Part shown: positions 7,663-15,837 of the stretch, in pieces | Layout: every line of letters begins with the position of its first letter | How positions within the stretch are numbered: position 1 is the stretch's first letter | DNA from: an uncultured Eubacterium sp. | Lineage (GTDB): Bacteria > Bacillota > Clostridia > Lachnospirales > Lachnospiraceae | NCBI GenBank assembly: GCA_910584065.1 | Contig: CAJTZN010000005.1 | Location: forward strand, 50,390 to 114,389 | Direction: 5' to 3' | DNA length: 64,000 nt | Program-made: the position numbers and the translations under genes | Notes under the pieces: generated by a model | Told to the model about the DNA's origin: nothing | The model's input: only the letters and a program-made list of their open reading frames with translations | Databases searched by the model: none

Positions 7663-8364
7663 TCAAATCCGGTAAATATCCACCCCGCCAAACCGCACAT
7701 TTCCATTGAGGACGAGCGTCGGTCCCTCTCCGGCATCCCTGCTGCGCCGGTGCTCATCCACGCTGCCAAACATGCAGTCCATGTGATTGTCAATCTGCCA
7801 GGACTGCGGCACATAAAGCTCCACGCCGCCAAAATTCACATCCAGCTCTACATATGCCGTTCCATGCTGGATGACCGCGTCATCAAAGCTGACTTCCATT
7901 CCCCCGAACTTGCAGAACAACTTCGCTTTCGTAAAATCATCGGAAGAAATGCTCTTTTTCGTACCGTTAAACAGGCAGCGCACGACGATCTCATCCCCGC
8001 TTATAAATTCACCGCTGCCATCCAGTACCGCGTCCCGCTTTCCCCGGCGGAATTTCCTGGCCTGGCTTCCGAATATCATGTCGAGCCCGATCGTACCCAA
8101 CAGCGCCGCCACCAGCACCGGCCAGGGCGTGATCACCGTGAGGTTCCATTCGCGGCTGAAAAGGATGGCGAGGATGGCCAGAGAAAACAGCATGCCGCCA
8201 AACTCAATCCGTACGAGCGAGCGCACGAATACGACCGCACACACGACCGCCACAGCCAGCCTGACGATATTGACATCCGGCAGAAAACCAAGGCGGTGGA
8301 TGATAATATAAACACCTGCCAACAAAAGTATTACACCCCAAAAGACATTACTATTTTTTTTCAT
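7663..8364 (-). CDS. LiaF-like membrane protein (cell-wall stress response family)
   Basis: About 233 residues from ATG 8364, chosen because GGAGG lies five bases before it. The N-terminal 100 residues hold four hydrophobic helices (DUF5668-like). The C-terminal half is a beta-rich cytoplasmic or surface domain with repeated F-G-G-V/M (FCKFGGMEVSFDDA, NVRFGGVDIYRI), the pattern of LiaF/VraT C-terminal domains. LiaF proteins restrain sensor kinases that respond to cell-wall antibiotics. It is the last gene of the padR operon, 30 bases after the DUF4097 gene. No LiaRS pair is adjacent; the nearest kinase is VanS-like at 11.4 kb. Confidence 0.8.
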   Translation of the reverse strand: MKKNSNVFWGVILLLAGVYIIIHRLGFLPDVNIVRLAVAVVCAVVFVRSLVRIEFGGMLFSLAILAILFSREWNLTVITPWPVLVAALLGTIGLDMIFGSQARKFRRGKRDAVLDGSGEFISGDEIVVRCLFNGTKKSISSDDFTKAKLFCKFGGMEVSFDDAVIQHGTAYVELDVNFGGVELYVPQSWQIDNHMDCMFGSVDEHRRSRDAGEGPTLVLNGNVRFGGVDIYRI

Positions 8365-8394
8365 CGTTACCTCCATTCGTCAGATCATGAAACG

Positions 8395-10194
8395 CTATTT
8401 GTCAGAAATTTCAATATTACCCAGGTCAACCTCTACCGTCATCGTGCACTTCTCCGGCACCGAGAGTGTCTCCTCTTCTTCCTGCGTCAATGGCCGGGGC
8501 TGCGCCTGTACCTGATAGGAACTTCCCTGCTTTTTATCGTTCACTTCTACCTCACCCAGATCTACGTCGAGATCCATATCATAGCGGTCAAGCGGAATCT
8601 TTGACTGCAGGTGGGAAAAGTTTCCGGCGTTCACATCTGCCTTCAGGCCGTCAAACGAACTCTTCCTGAATTCAACATTCCCCGCGTCCACGTCGATTTC
8701 ACTCTTGGCGCCAAACCTACAGTCATCCCCTTCCACATTCCCGGCATTGACGTCCAGCGCCAGACTGTCGGAATAAAGCCCATTCATTACCACATTCCCC
8801 GCGTCCACGTCCAGCGCCAGACTGTTGGAATAAAGCCCGTTCATCCTCACATTTCCGGCATTGACATCCACGGAAAAGCGCAGGTTTTCTCCATTCAGGT
8901 CCACACACCGTTCCTCCGGAATGCGTATCGTCACGGATCGTTTGTACGCCCCGCGCCCCCATCCAAACAGATGAAAATGGACGCCAAACCCGCCATTTCT
9001 CGGCTCACTGACCTCAAGTATCCCATCCGCCAGCTTCACCTGCGGAATATCGCGCTTATCCCCGCCAGCATAAGAAAATTCAATCTGATCCACTGCCGCC
9101 CGTTCGATATGAAGGTCGCACAGATCCAGATCGATCATGACCTCGTCCACGTTTATCGCCTCATACCGTTCTTCCACATTCGCATTGTCACCGTCTCCGG
9201 AAACAGGAATGAGAAACCCTATCAACAGGCTTATTCCCGTTAAAATGGCACACACGACGATAATGATAACGGCCATCGGCAGCCACATCCTGCTCCGCCC
9301 GCTCCCGCGGCCGCTCATCCATGCCTGTTTCTCCCCGCCGCTGTTTTTTACCGCTTTCATAAGCTCCGTATAACGATTTCCCACACTAGCCGACAAAACG
9401 ATCAGGCACACGCCGGTTCCCACGATCATCAGGACGCTGGCGTCCATGATCTCCCGCAGGAACAGATTGCTGAAACGGTTTACGCTGGATGGCACTACAC
9501 TCACGATACAGAGAACGATCCCCGTTACGCGCAGCCAGAATCTTCTCTGCTCATCCTTCTCTCTTTTCTGTTCCACAAGGTTCTGTGCTTTTTCATCCAG
9601 TGAGATCCCGTACTTCGCCACATTTCCGTAAGGTTTCCGCAGATGCGACGCCGTACAGAACAGAACGACCGCGATCGCCACGAAAAAGAACAGGATGCTG
9701 CTGCCGCACGCGTCGGCCACACCTGCTGACACATAGTTCTCTGCCGCTGCTCCGTCCATGACGCTGCTCACATAGGGCGACCAGATGCACAGGGCCACGC
9801 CAAGCGCGACACAGAGCGCGTGTTTCCAGGCATATTTCAGATAATCCTTCGCCTCGCTGAACGTCCACTCGTACTGCTGTTTCGGCGGAGCCTGATATCT
9901 TGGCCTGTTCCCGCGGTTTCTGGCCGCTCCGCTCCCTCCAGCAGCGGAACGCCCTTCCTGCTCTTCCCCCTTTCTCAGAAAGTCCTCGATCCCCAGCTCC
10001 TCCGCCAGTTCTTCCAAATTTCCAAATTCGGAAATAACGGTCCCTACCGCTTCTTTCTCCGATTTCCCCTGGGAAACCAGTTCATCGTACTTATCCTCCA
10101 TCATTTCCAAAAGCGCCGCCTTCGCCCGCAGTACTTCCGGTGTTTCCGGCAGACTCATAAACAGGTTATGCAGATACTCTCTAATCGCTTCCAT
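8395..10194 (-). CDS. DUF1700/DUF4097 membrane protein of envelope-stress type
   Basis: About 599 residues, started at ATG 10194, eight bases after AAGGAGGG. Residues 1-80 form a helical HAAS/DUF1700-type domain (YLHNLFMSLPETPEVL, GKSEKEAV). Four or so transmembrane helices follow between about 125 and 330. A long beta-helix-like DUF4097 region follows, with repeats of the form DVNAGNV.MNGLYS.SLAL. Such proteins often sit beside PadR regulators in Bacillota, as here: the gene follows padR with the start region overlapping its stop. Function is unknown beyond an association with cell-envelope homeostasis. Confidence 0.8.
   Translation of the reverse strand: MEAIREYLHNLFMSLPETPEVLRAKAALLEMMEDKYDELVSQGKSEKEAVGTVISEFGNLEELAEELGIEDFLRKGEEQEGRSAAGGSGAARNRGNRPRYQAPPKQQYEWTFSEAKDYLKYAWKHALCVALGVALCIWSPYVSSVMDGAAAENYVSAGVADACGSSILFFFVAIAVVLFCTASHLRKPYGNVAKYGISLDEKAQNLVEQKREKDEQRRFWLRVTGIVLCIVSVVPSSVNRFSNLFLREIMDASVLMIVGTGVCLIVLSASVGNRYTELMKAVKNSGGEKQAWMSGRGSGRSRMWLPMAVIIIVVCAILTGISLLIGFLIPVSGDGDNANVEERYEAINVDEVMIDLDLCDLHIERAAVDQIEFSYAGGDKRDIPQVKLADGILEVSEPRNGGFGVHFHLFGWGRGAYKRSVTIRIPEERCVDLNGENLRFSVDVNAGNVRMNGLYSNSLALDVDAGNVVMNGLYSDSLALDVNAGNVEGDDCRFGAKSEIDVDAGNVEFRKSSFDGLKADVNAGNFSHLQSKIPLDRYDMDLDVDLGEVEVNDKKQGSSYQVQAQPRPLTQEEEETLSVPEKCTMTVEVDLGNIEISDK
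8734..8847 (-). repeat. 57-bp tandem repeat coding a 19-residue beta-strand unit
   Basis: Two adjoining 57-base units start at 8734 and 8791 and differ at few positions; a third, more diverged unit begins at 8848. The period is a multiple of three, so the repeat adds one 19-residue rung to the DUF4097 beta-helix. Confidence 0.8.
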
Positions 10195-10208
10195 CAAATT
10201 TCCCTCCT

Positions 10209-10529
10209 TCACACTACAAATCGGTCAATGACATCCTTTGTTACGTCCCATTCCTCACACTTTTGCCGGTAATACTCCTCACCGGCGTCAGTGATCCTGT
10301 AATAGGTCCTCCTCTTCCCGCCCGTCTCATCTCCATAAAACGATTCGATGTAACCGTTCTTCTCCATTCTTGAAAAAGCGGAGTATAGCGTCGTTTCTTT
10401 TATGATATACTTTTCTTCTGAAATCTGCCGGATCTCTTTCGAGATCTCATAACCATAAGAAGGCGCATTTCGCAACAGATACAGGATAATGGTGTCATTA
10501 TATCCGCGTATTACGTCACTGCTTATCAT
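10209..10529 (-). CDS. PadR family transcriptional regulator
   Basis: This 106-residue winged-helix protein has the PadR signature YGYEISKEI near residue 25, then ETTLYSAFSRMEKNGYIESF and the wing GGKRRTYYRIT. It is of the short PadR-s2 type with a brief C-terminal dimerisation helix. It is the promoter-proximal gene of the operon with the DUF4097 and LiaF-like genes and is expected to repress it, including itself. A perfect inverted repeat covers the -10 region of its promoter. The ligand is unknown; related PadR proteins respond to antibiotics or phenolic acids. Confidence 0.9.
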   Translation of the reverse strand: MISSDVIRGYNDTIILYLLRNAPSYGYEISKEIRQISEEKYIIKETTLYSAFSRMEKNGYIESFYGDETGGKRRTYYRITDAGEEYYRQKCEEWDVTKDVIDRFVV

Positions 10530-10592
10530 ACATTTTCCTCCTTTCCCAGAAAAAACAGGGTTTTCGACGTATTACGTCAGTCGTAGTACTTC

Positions 10593-10633
10593 TGTCGTAG
10601 TAATAATATAGCACAATTACTACGACAGGTCAA
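10593..10633 (-). promoter_or_regulatory. padR promoter with overlapping perfect 12-bp inverted repeat (candidate PadR operator)
   Basis: The minus-strand promoter is TTGACC (10628-10633), 17 bases, TATATT (10605-10610). The arms TGTCGTAGTAAT (10593-10604) and ATTACTACGACA (10616-10627) are perfectly inverted with an 11-base spacer. They cover the spacer and the DNA just after the -10 box. A second palindrome, GACGTATTACGTC at 10566-10578, lies downstream. Confidence 0.7.
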
Positions 10634-10660
10634 GTAGTTTTCACAAAACTTCCCTAAAAC

Positions 10661-10689
10661 TTGTAAAATTTTTGTACTTAGAGTATAAT
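10661..10689 (+). promoter_or_regulatory. sigma-A promoter of the VanRS-like genes
   Basis: TTGTAA and TATAAT are spaced by 17 bases on the plus strand, divergent from the padR promoter and 30 bases away from it. Confidence 0.7.
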
Positions 10690-10724
10690 GGGATTTCAGG
10701 AAGATAAGGAGAAATACGATTGCT

Positions 10725-11462
10725 ATGGATCAAAATATACTTGTCGTTGATGACGAACAGGAGATCGCCGACCTGCTCGAAGTGTATCTGAAAAATGACG
10801 GCTACCGCGTGTTCAAATTTTACAATGGCACCGACGCCCTGTCATGTATCAACACCACCCGGATCGATCTCGCTATTTTAGACGTTATGCTTCCGGATCT
10901 TGACGGCTTTCATCTCTGCCAGAAGATCCGCGAAAAATACTTCTACCCGATCATTATGCTCACCGCCAAAGTGGAAGACGGGGACAAGATCATGGGGCTG
11001 ACGCTCGGAGCGGACGATTATATTACCAAACCGTTCAATCCACTGGAAGTTACGGCCCGGGTAAAAACACAGCTGCGGCGCTATACCCGCTACAACCACG
11101 CCGCCGACGCGGCCGGCGATGCCAAATATGGCGACACCGAATATGGCAATGCCAAATATGGCAACGCCGAATATGACATCCGGGGCCTCACCATTAACAG
11201 GGATACCCACAAATGTACGCTGTTCGGAGAGGAAATCAGCCTGACTCCGATTGAGTTTTCCATCTTATGGTATCTATGTGAAAACAGGGGAAAAGTCATT
11301 CCGTCCGAACAATTATTTGAACACGTATGGGAAGAAAAATTTCTCGACAATAACAATACCGTGATGGCGCACATCGGCAGACTTCGCGAAAAGCTGAAAG
11401 AACCCGCGCGCAAACCCAAATTTATAAAAACCGTATGGGGGGTTGGCTATACCATTGAATAA
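10725..11462 (+). CDS. OmpR-family response regulator, VanR-like
   Basis: This 245-residue protein has a receiver domain (residues 1-120) with the acidic pair VVDDE, the phosphoacceptor Asp in LAILDVMLPD, Thr in LTAK and Lys in ITKPF. The winged-helix OmpR domain (about 150-245) ends in KTVWGVGYTIE. The receiver is close to VanR. The linker between the domains contains a five-residue tandem repeat (see 11118-11177). The kinase gene overlaps its end. No vanHAX-type ligase genes are in the window, so this pair is better read as a wall- or antimicrobial-sensing system than as vancomycin resistance. Confidence 0.88.
   Translation: MDQNILVVDDEQEIADLLEVYLKNDGYRVFKFYNGTDALSCINTTRIDLAILDVMLPDLDGFHLCQKIREKYFYPIIMLTAKVEDGDKIMGLTLGADDYITKPFNPLEVTARVKTQLRRYTRYNHAADAAGDAKYGDTEYGNAKYGNAEYDIRGLTINRDTHKCTLFGEEISLTPIEFSILWYLCENRGKVIPSEQLFEHVWEEKFLDNNNTVMAHIGRLREKLKEPARKPKFIKTVWGVGYTIE
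11118..11177 (+). repeat. 15-bp tandem repeat in the response-regulator linker
   Basis: Four 15-base units follow one another, of the form GATGCCAAATATGGC with one to three changes each. They encode a five-residue repeat (D/N-A/T-K/E-Y-G) between the receiver and DNA-binding domains. Confidence 0.85.
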
Positions 11463-12531
11463 TTATAAAAGCAGGATCACACGGCGCATTCTGGCACAAT
11501 ACATATTATCACTGGCGGCATTCGTGATCGGAACCGTACTGTTCGTTTTGCTGTCCCACTCGTTCCTGCGCGGTTTTCTGTGGGATCCGACGGATCCGCT
11601 CTATATTGTATTACATTTCGTAAAAGAATATATCCTATTGTTTTTAGTTATCATACTATTTGGGGGATGGGCCCTGATCACCTACTATTTTATGGGGCGC
11701 CCGCTTCATTATCTCGATGAGGTGATCGCCGCCGCGGAAAAGCTGGTCCGCCCGACCGAGGAACAGATCATCCTCTCTGACGCCTTAAAAAGCATTCAGG
11801 ACGAATTAAATCGCGTGCGGGAAACGGCACTTTTGAACGCCAATCTGACAAAAGAAGCAGAACAGCGGAAAAACGACCTCGTCGTCTATCTGGCCCACGA
11901 CCTGAAAACGCCGCTCACCTCGGTGATCGGCTATCTCACATTGCTCCGTGACGAGCGGCAGATCTCGGAGGAACTGCGGCAGAAATATGTAACGATCTCT
12001 TTAGGAAAGGCAGAACGGCTGGAAGATCTTATCAACGAATTTTTTGAGATCACGAGATTTAACCTCTCTCATTTTACCCTCCAGTACAGCGAAATCAACC
12101 TGACCCGGCTGTTGGAACAACTGATCTTTGAATTTCAGCCAATGTTTGAGGAAAAGCAGTTACAGTGCGCCCTTCAGGCGCCCGCGGACACGATGCTCCG
12201 CTGCGATGCCGACCGGATGCAGCGCGTATTTGATAATCTCCTGCGAAACGCCGTTTTCTATAGTTTTGAAAACAGCACGATCGAAATCGCCGTCAGCCAG
12301 AAAGACGGGCAGACGTCGATCTCTTTTACCAACAGCGGAAATACCATTCCTCCCGAAAAACTATCGCGTATCTTTGAACAGTTTTACCGCCTGGATACAT
12401 CGAGAAGCTCGAAAAATGGCGGCGCCGGACTCGGACTGGCGATCGCGAAGGAGATCGTCGAACTCCACGGCGGCACGATAAGCGCGTCGAGCGGGGACGA
12501 CGTGATCCGCTTTGACATTATGATTCCATGA
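11455..12531 (+). CDS. sensor histidine kinase, VanS-like
   Basis: About 358 residues. I place the start at TTG 11455, inside the end of the regulator gene and 12 bases after a GGGGGG ribosome site; TTG 11443 is the alternative. Two transmembrane helices at about residues 14-38 and 58-80 flank a short external loop, as in VanS. A dimerisation/phosphoacceptor segment holds AHDLKTPL. The ATPase has the N box NLLRNAVFY and G boxes ending GLGLAIAKEIVELHGG. It should phosphorylate the adjacent VanR-like regulator. The signal is unknown. The 3' end overlaps the convergent C39 peptidase gene by 14 bases. Confidence 0.87.
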   Translation: MNNYKSRITRRILAQYILSLAAFVIGTVLFVLLSHSFLRGFLWDPTDPLYIVLHFVKEYILLFLVIILFGGWALITYYFMGRPLHYLDEVIAAAEKLVRPTEEQIILSDALKSIQDELNRVRETALLNANLTKEAEQRKNDLVVYLAHDLKTPLTSVIGYLTLLRDERQISEELRQKYVTISLGKAERLEDLINEFFEITRFNLSHFTLQYSEINLTRLLEQLIFEFQPMFEEKQLQCALQAPADTMLRCDADRMQRVFDNLLRNAVFYSFENSTIEIAVSQKDGQTSISFTNSGNTIPPEKLSRIFEQFYRLDTSRSSKNGGAGLGLAIAKEIVELHGGTISASSGDDVIRFDIMIP

Positions 12532-13210
12532 GCTGATACGACCACAGATTTTTTATCTGCGCCATCAATTGCTCCAGTTCCCATGTCCTCTCACTCCGCT
12601 CCCGGCTGTTCGGGTCATGGATCGTCACCATCCCCTCATCATCCATGCCGCACAGTACGATATAATGCCCTGTCGTCGTAAAATCACCGGGCCCCACCAC
12701 GCAGATAATCGGCTTCCCCTGCCGCAGCTCATTCCGGATGTTCTTCTCGTTAAACGTGACCTCCTGCGCGTCCAGTCCCAGTTTACGTGCGCCCTCTGAC
12801 ATGAGCGTCCAGGAAGAACCGGCTCCGTCCGCGTAGTAACCCCAGTCATCGGCCAGCCGCGCCACCGTGAGCGGATCATATTTCGTCTCACCGGAGAGCC
12901 CGCACAGAACCATCGACAGACAGGTCGGCCCGCATCCGTTAAATTCCATCGTGCCGTCCCCGTAAATTTTATACCGCCAGCGTTCATCGAATTGGAAATA
13001 GGAAGGGATCGTCCCCGGAATGATGTCATCCAGTGCTTCCATCGTCCGGCCTTCGGTCAGAACGGTCTCATTCTTCTGTGTATGGTACATTTTTCCGACA
13101 ATGAGCAAACCGATGAGCAGGATCGCCAAGATCGTTGCCCATTTGACAATATAAATCCGTATCTGCCGCCTTCTCCGCGCTTCTCTTTTTATGACCAGTA
13201 CATTTCCCAT
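12518..13210 (-). CDS. membrane-anchored C39-like peptidase
   Basis: This 230-residue protein has a basic N-terminus, one transmembrane helix at about residues 22-40 and an extracytoplasmic C39-like papain-fold domain. The catalytic Cys is visible in NGCGPTCLSMVL near residue 95, the His in TGHYIVLCG near 182, and the Asp/Asn in IHDPNS near 196. This is the stand-alone peptidase_C39_2 type, without ABC transporter domains, so it is not a bacteriocin exporter. The substrate may be a secreted peptide or peptidoglycan-linked protein; that is inference. It is convergent with the VanS-like gene. A GGAGG ribosome site lies eight bases before the start. Confidence 0.85.
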   Translation of the reverse strand: MGNVLVIKREARRRRQIRIYIVKWATILAILLIGLLIVGKMYHTQKNETVLTEGRTMEALDDIIPGTIPSYFQFDERWRYKIYGDGTMEFNGCGPTCLSMVLCGLSGETKYDPLTVARLADDWGYYADGAGSSWTLMSEGARKLGLDAQEVTFNEKNIRNELRQGKPIICVVGPGDFTTTGHYIVLCGMDDEGMVTIHDPNSRERSERTWELEQLMAQIKNLWSYQLMES

Positions 13211-13390
13211 AAAAAACCTCCAAACTCCTACGTATTCTGAAAGATATTCCTCTGTTAAAAAGTATATCTTATAGCAACTTATAGTATTTGAAGATTTTCT
13301 GAATAAATTCCTATGAAAATATTAATTTTTTCTAATTGATATCCGTTCATTTCGGCATTTGAATAAAATCTTTCTTTTTTATCATGCAGG

Positions 13391-13419
13391 TTGCAATCCC
13401 CCTTCTCTTAGATTATAAT
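13391..13419 (+). promoter_or_regulatory. sigma-A promoter of the DUF4143 ATPase gene
   Basis: TTGCAA and TATAAT are 17 bases apart in an AT-rich gap of 264 bases (13211-13474). I see nothing else in that gap besides the start region of the C39 gene. Confidence 0.7.
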
Positions 13420-13474
13420 AAAAATGTGATGTCAAAACACAAAAAACCAAATAAAAACGTGAGGGAATTTATCT

Positions 13475-14806
13475 ATGGAACGATTAATTTTAAACAAACT
13501 CTTAGATTGGAAGGCCTCGCCCTACCGGAAACCACTGATCTTAAAAGGCGTACGTCAAGTTGGCAAGACCTGGCTTCTCAAAGAATTCGGCAGGCGCTGT
13601 TATGAAAATACAGCCTATTTTAACTTTGATGAAAATGAAGAATACAAACAATTTTTTGAAACGACAAAAAATGTGGACCGGATCCTGCAAAATCTGATGC
13701 TGGCTAGCGGTCAGAAAATCGTGCCGGAAAAGACCCTTATCATTTTCGACGAAGTGCAGGAGTGCCCCAAGGTTATCAACTCCATGAAATATTTCTGCGA
13801 AAACGCCCCGCAATATCATATCACCTGTGCCGGCTCTCTGCTGGGAATCGCGTTGGCGAGACCATCTTCCTTCCCGGTAGGAAAAGTCAACTTCATGCAG
13901 ATAGATCCCATGACTTTCACGGAATTTCTGCTGGCCAACGGCGATAAAACCCTTGCCAGATACTTGGAACAGGTGGATACCATTGAACCGATTCCCGATG
14001 CGTTCTTCAATCCACTTTATGACAAGCTGAAGATGTACTATGTCACCGGTGGTATGCCGGAACCTGTGCTGATGTGGACAGAGGCACGCGATGTTCCAGC
14101 TATGCAGGAAGCCATGTCCGGGATTATCGGTGCCTATGAGCAGGACTTTGCCAAACATCCCAATATCCATGAATTTCCGAAAATCTCCATGATCTGGAAA
14201 TCCATACCGTCCCAACTGGCAAGGGAAAATAAAAAGTTTCTCTACAAGGTCGTCAAAAATGGCGCAAGGGCTCGTGAATACGAGGACGCCCTGCAATGGC
14301 TGGTGGATGCCAGACTCGTCCACAAAATTTACCGAAGTACTGCTCCCCGCCTGCCGGTGTCTGCCTACGATGATCTATCCGCATTTAAGATCTATCTCGT
14401 AGATGTAGGCCTGCTCCGCCGTCTGGCACATCTGGCTCCAACCGCCTTCGGGGAAGGCAACCGCCTGTTTACTGAATTTAAGGGCGCTTTGACTGAAAAT
14501 TTCGTACTGCAGACCCTTCTAACACAGTTTGAGGTAGTCCCCCGGTACTGGAGCCAGAATAATCCGCCCTATGAGGTCGATTTCCTTATTCAGCGGGAGA
14601 ATGATCTGTTCCCTGTAGAAGTCAAATCCGAGACCAATACCACCAGCAAGAGCCTGAAAAAATTTAAGGATCTGTTCCCCGATCAGATCAAACTCCGTAT
14701 CCGATTTTCCCTGGAAAATCTGAAAATGGATGACGAAGTCCTAAACATTCCTTTATTCATGGCCGACCAGTCAGATCGACTGATCGGGCTGGCGTTGGAT
14801 CGTTGA
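13475..14806 (+). CDS. AAA+ ATPase with DUF4143 domain
   Basis: This 443-residue protein has an N-terminal AAA_14 ATPase with Walker A GVRQVGKTWLL near residue 25 and Walker B LIIFDEVQ near 91. The C-terminal DUF4143 domain (about 210-400) contains VDVGLLRRL and a nuclease-like ending, EVDFLI followed by VEVKSE. That D..ExK arrangement resembles the PD-(D/E)XK fold. Such proteins are common single genes in gut anaerobes with no established role; mobile-element and defence links have been proposed. It stands alone between its own promoter and a convergent gene. Codon use looks like that of its neighbours. Confidence 0.85.
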   Translation: MERLILNKLLDWKASPYRKPLILKGVRQVGKTWLLKEFGRRCYENTAYFNFDENEEYKQFFETTKNVDRILQNLMLASGQKIVPEKTLIIFDEVQECPKVINSMKYFCENAPQYHITCAGSLLGIALARPSSFPVGKVNFMQIDPMTFTEFLLANGDKTLARYLEQVDTIEPIPDAFFNPLYDKLKMYYVTGGMPEPVLMWTEARDVPAMQEAMSGIIGAYEQDFAKHPNIHEFPKISMIWKSIPSQLARENKKFLYKVVKNGARAREYEDALQWLVDARLVHKIYRSTAPRLPVSAYDDLSAFKIYLVDVGLLRRLAHLAPTAFGEGNRLFTEFKGALTENFVLQTLLTQFEVVPRYWSQNNPPYEVDFLIQRENDLFPVEVKSETNTTSKSLKKFKDLFPDQIKLRIRFSLENLKMDDEVLNIPLFMADQSDRLIGLALDR

Positions 14807-14856
14807 CAGCGTAGAACAGAACTGATTGGATCTGACGACATCAGGAAAGGGAAAAT

Positions 14857-15633
14857 TTACGCACCCTCGCCCTCTACCTGCCCCACACCGGCCGGCACAC
14901 CTTCCAGATACTCCCGCCAAAATGTTTCCTGACAGGCAGTCGACAGATCATCACTGGCGGCGAGCTCACTCATCATGGTTTTCACACTTCCCCACTGACT
15001 CTCATCCGAGAATTTGATCGACCACTCATACTGCCCGGTCGTTTTGTTCAGGCAGCGGATGCCCTGCGAATCATAAATGATCATATACACATCATCTTCC
15101 TTCTCGGGATCGTCCGCCGGATATGTACACGTCACATACTGCGCCAAAAGCAGATCCGCGCCATCTTCCTCCTCGTCATCCTTTTCCCCTTTCTTCACAT
15201 CGTTTTTGACACGATATACGAGGTAGTCCATGACATCGTCGGCCTCTTCGTCCGTCACTTCGTCTTTGGAACTGTCCTTTGATCTGCCTTTCTTCTCATC
15301 CGTTTCCAGACCCGCCGCCTCTCGCAACGCTTCCTGCACGGCGTCGAAACGTTTTAAGATCTTATCCCACTCCTTCTCGGTATACGTCCCCGCCCCGATC
15401 GGAATGCTCGGCTCCATCGTGCCATTCTTTACCTTGACATAAAATTCCTCCTTTCTGTCCTCGATCATTTCCGAAAATGTTTCCGTCAGGCGCTTCCTGA
15501 CCGCATTTGTTTCTTTCCCGCCTGCGCCCGGCCGCTTATCCGGCCGCACACCTGCCTGCAGCACATCATCTCCCATCACCGTGCGTCCCCGCGCGTCATC
15601 CGCGCCGCCTCCTGTCACTCCTGATATACCCAT
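14857..15633 (-). CDS. hypothetical protein, charged, no recognised domain
   Basis: This 258-residue protein has no signal peptide or membrane segment. The N-terminal 50 residues are Gly/Arg-rich and likely disordered. A helical block around residues 50-110 (ETFSEMIEDRKEEFYVKVKNG) is followed by a very acidic Asp/Glu/Lys linker. A C-terminal beta-rich block contains YMIIYDSQGIRCLN and YEWSIKF. I do not recognise a family. The start is well supported: AAAGGAGAG lies just before ATG 15633. It lies alone between convergent genes and is probably cytoplasmic or exported by a non-Sec route. Confidence 0.7.
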   Translation of the reverse strand: MGISGVTGGGADDARGRTVMGDDVLQAGVRPDKRPGAGGKETNAVRKRLTETFSEMIEDRKEEFYVKVKNGTMEPSIPIGAGTYTEKEWDKILKRFDAVQEALREAAGLETDEKKGRSKDSSKDEVTDEEADDVMDYLVYRVKNDVKKGEKDDEEEDGADLLLAQYVTCTYPADDPEKEDDVYMIIYDSQGIRCLNKTTGQYEWSIKFSDESQWGSVKTMMSELAASDDLSTACQETFWREYLEGVPAGVGQVEGEGA

Positions 15634-15742
15634 ATCTCTCCTTTCCGCAGTCCTTCTTTATACAGAACCAAGCTGTACTGGCTGTCCGGACCGCCCGCTC
15701 TCCTCCAAAGGTCCAAGCGGCTGTTTTTTATTTTTGCCAATA

Positions 15743-15787
15743 GAAAAACGACTGTTTCCAAAGCATTTCCATCCTTTGAAAACAGCC
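15743..15787 (-). terminator. intrinsic terminator of the cyclophilin gene
   Basis: On the minus strand a 14-pair stem (GGCTGTTTTCAAAG with CTTTGGAAACAGTC, two G-T pairs) is followed by GTTTTTC, about 50 bases after the cyclophilin stop. Confidence 0.7.
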
Positions 15788-15837
15788 GCCATCCTTAGCT
15801 GTTTATTATATCGTCACATTACACGCATTTATTAACG

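Noticed and set aside
7615..8604. Long plus-strand open frame of 329 codons
   Set aside because: It is antisense to the LiaF-like and DUF4097 genes, has no ribosome site and gives a His/Arg-rich product typical of shadow frames.
10725..12531. Vancomycin resistance locus
   Set aside because: The regulator and kinase resemble VanR/VanS, but no vanH, vanA-type ligase or vanX gene is present in the window. VanRS-like orphans are common in Lachnospiraceae.
13384..13605. Plus-strand 73-codon frame before the DUF4143 gene
   Set aside because: It starts upstream of the -10 box and overlaps the ATPase start in another frame. It has no ribosome site.
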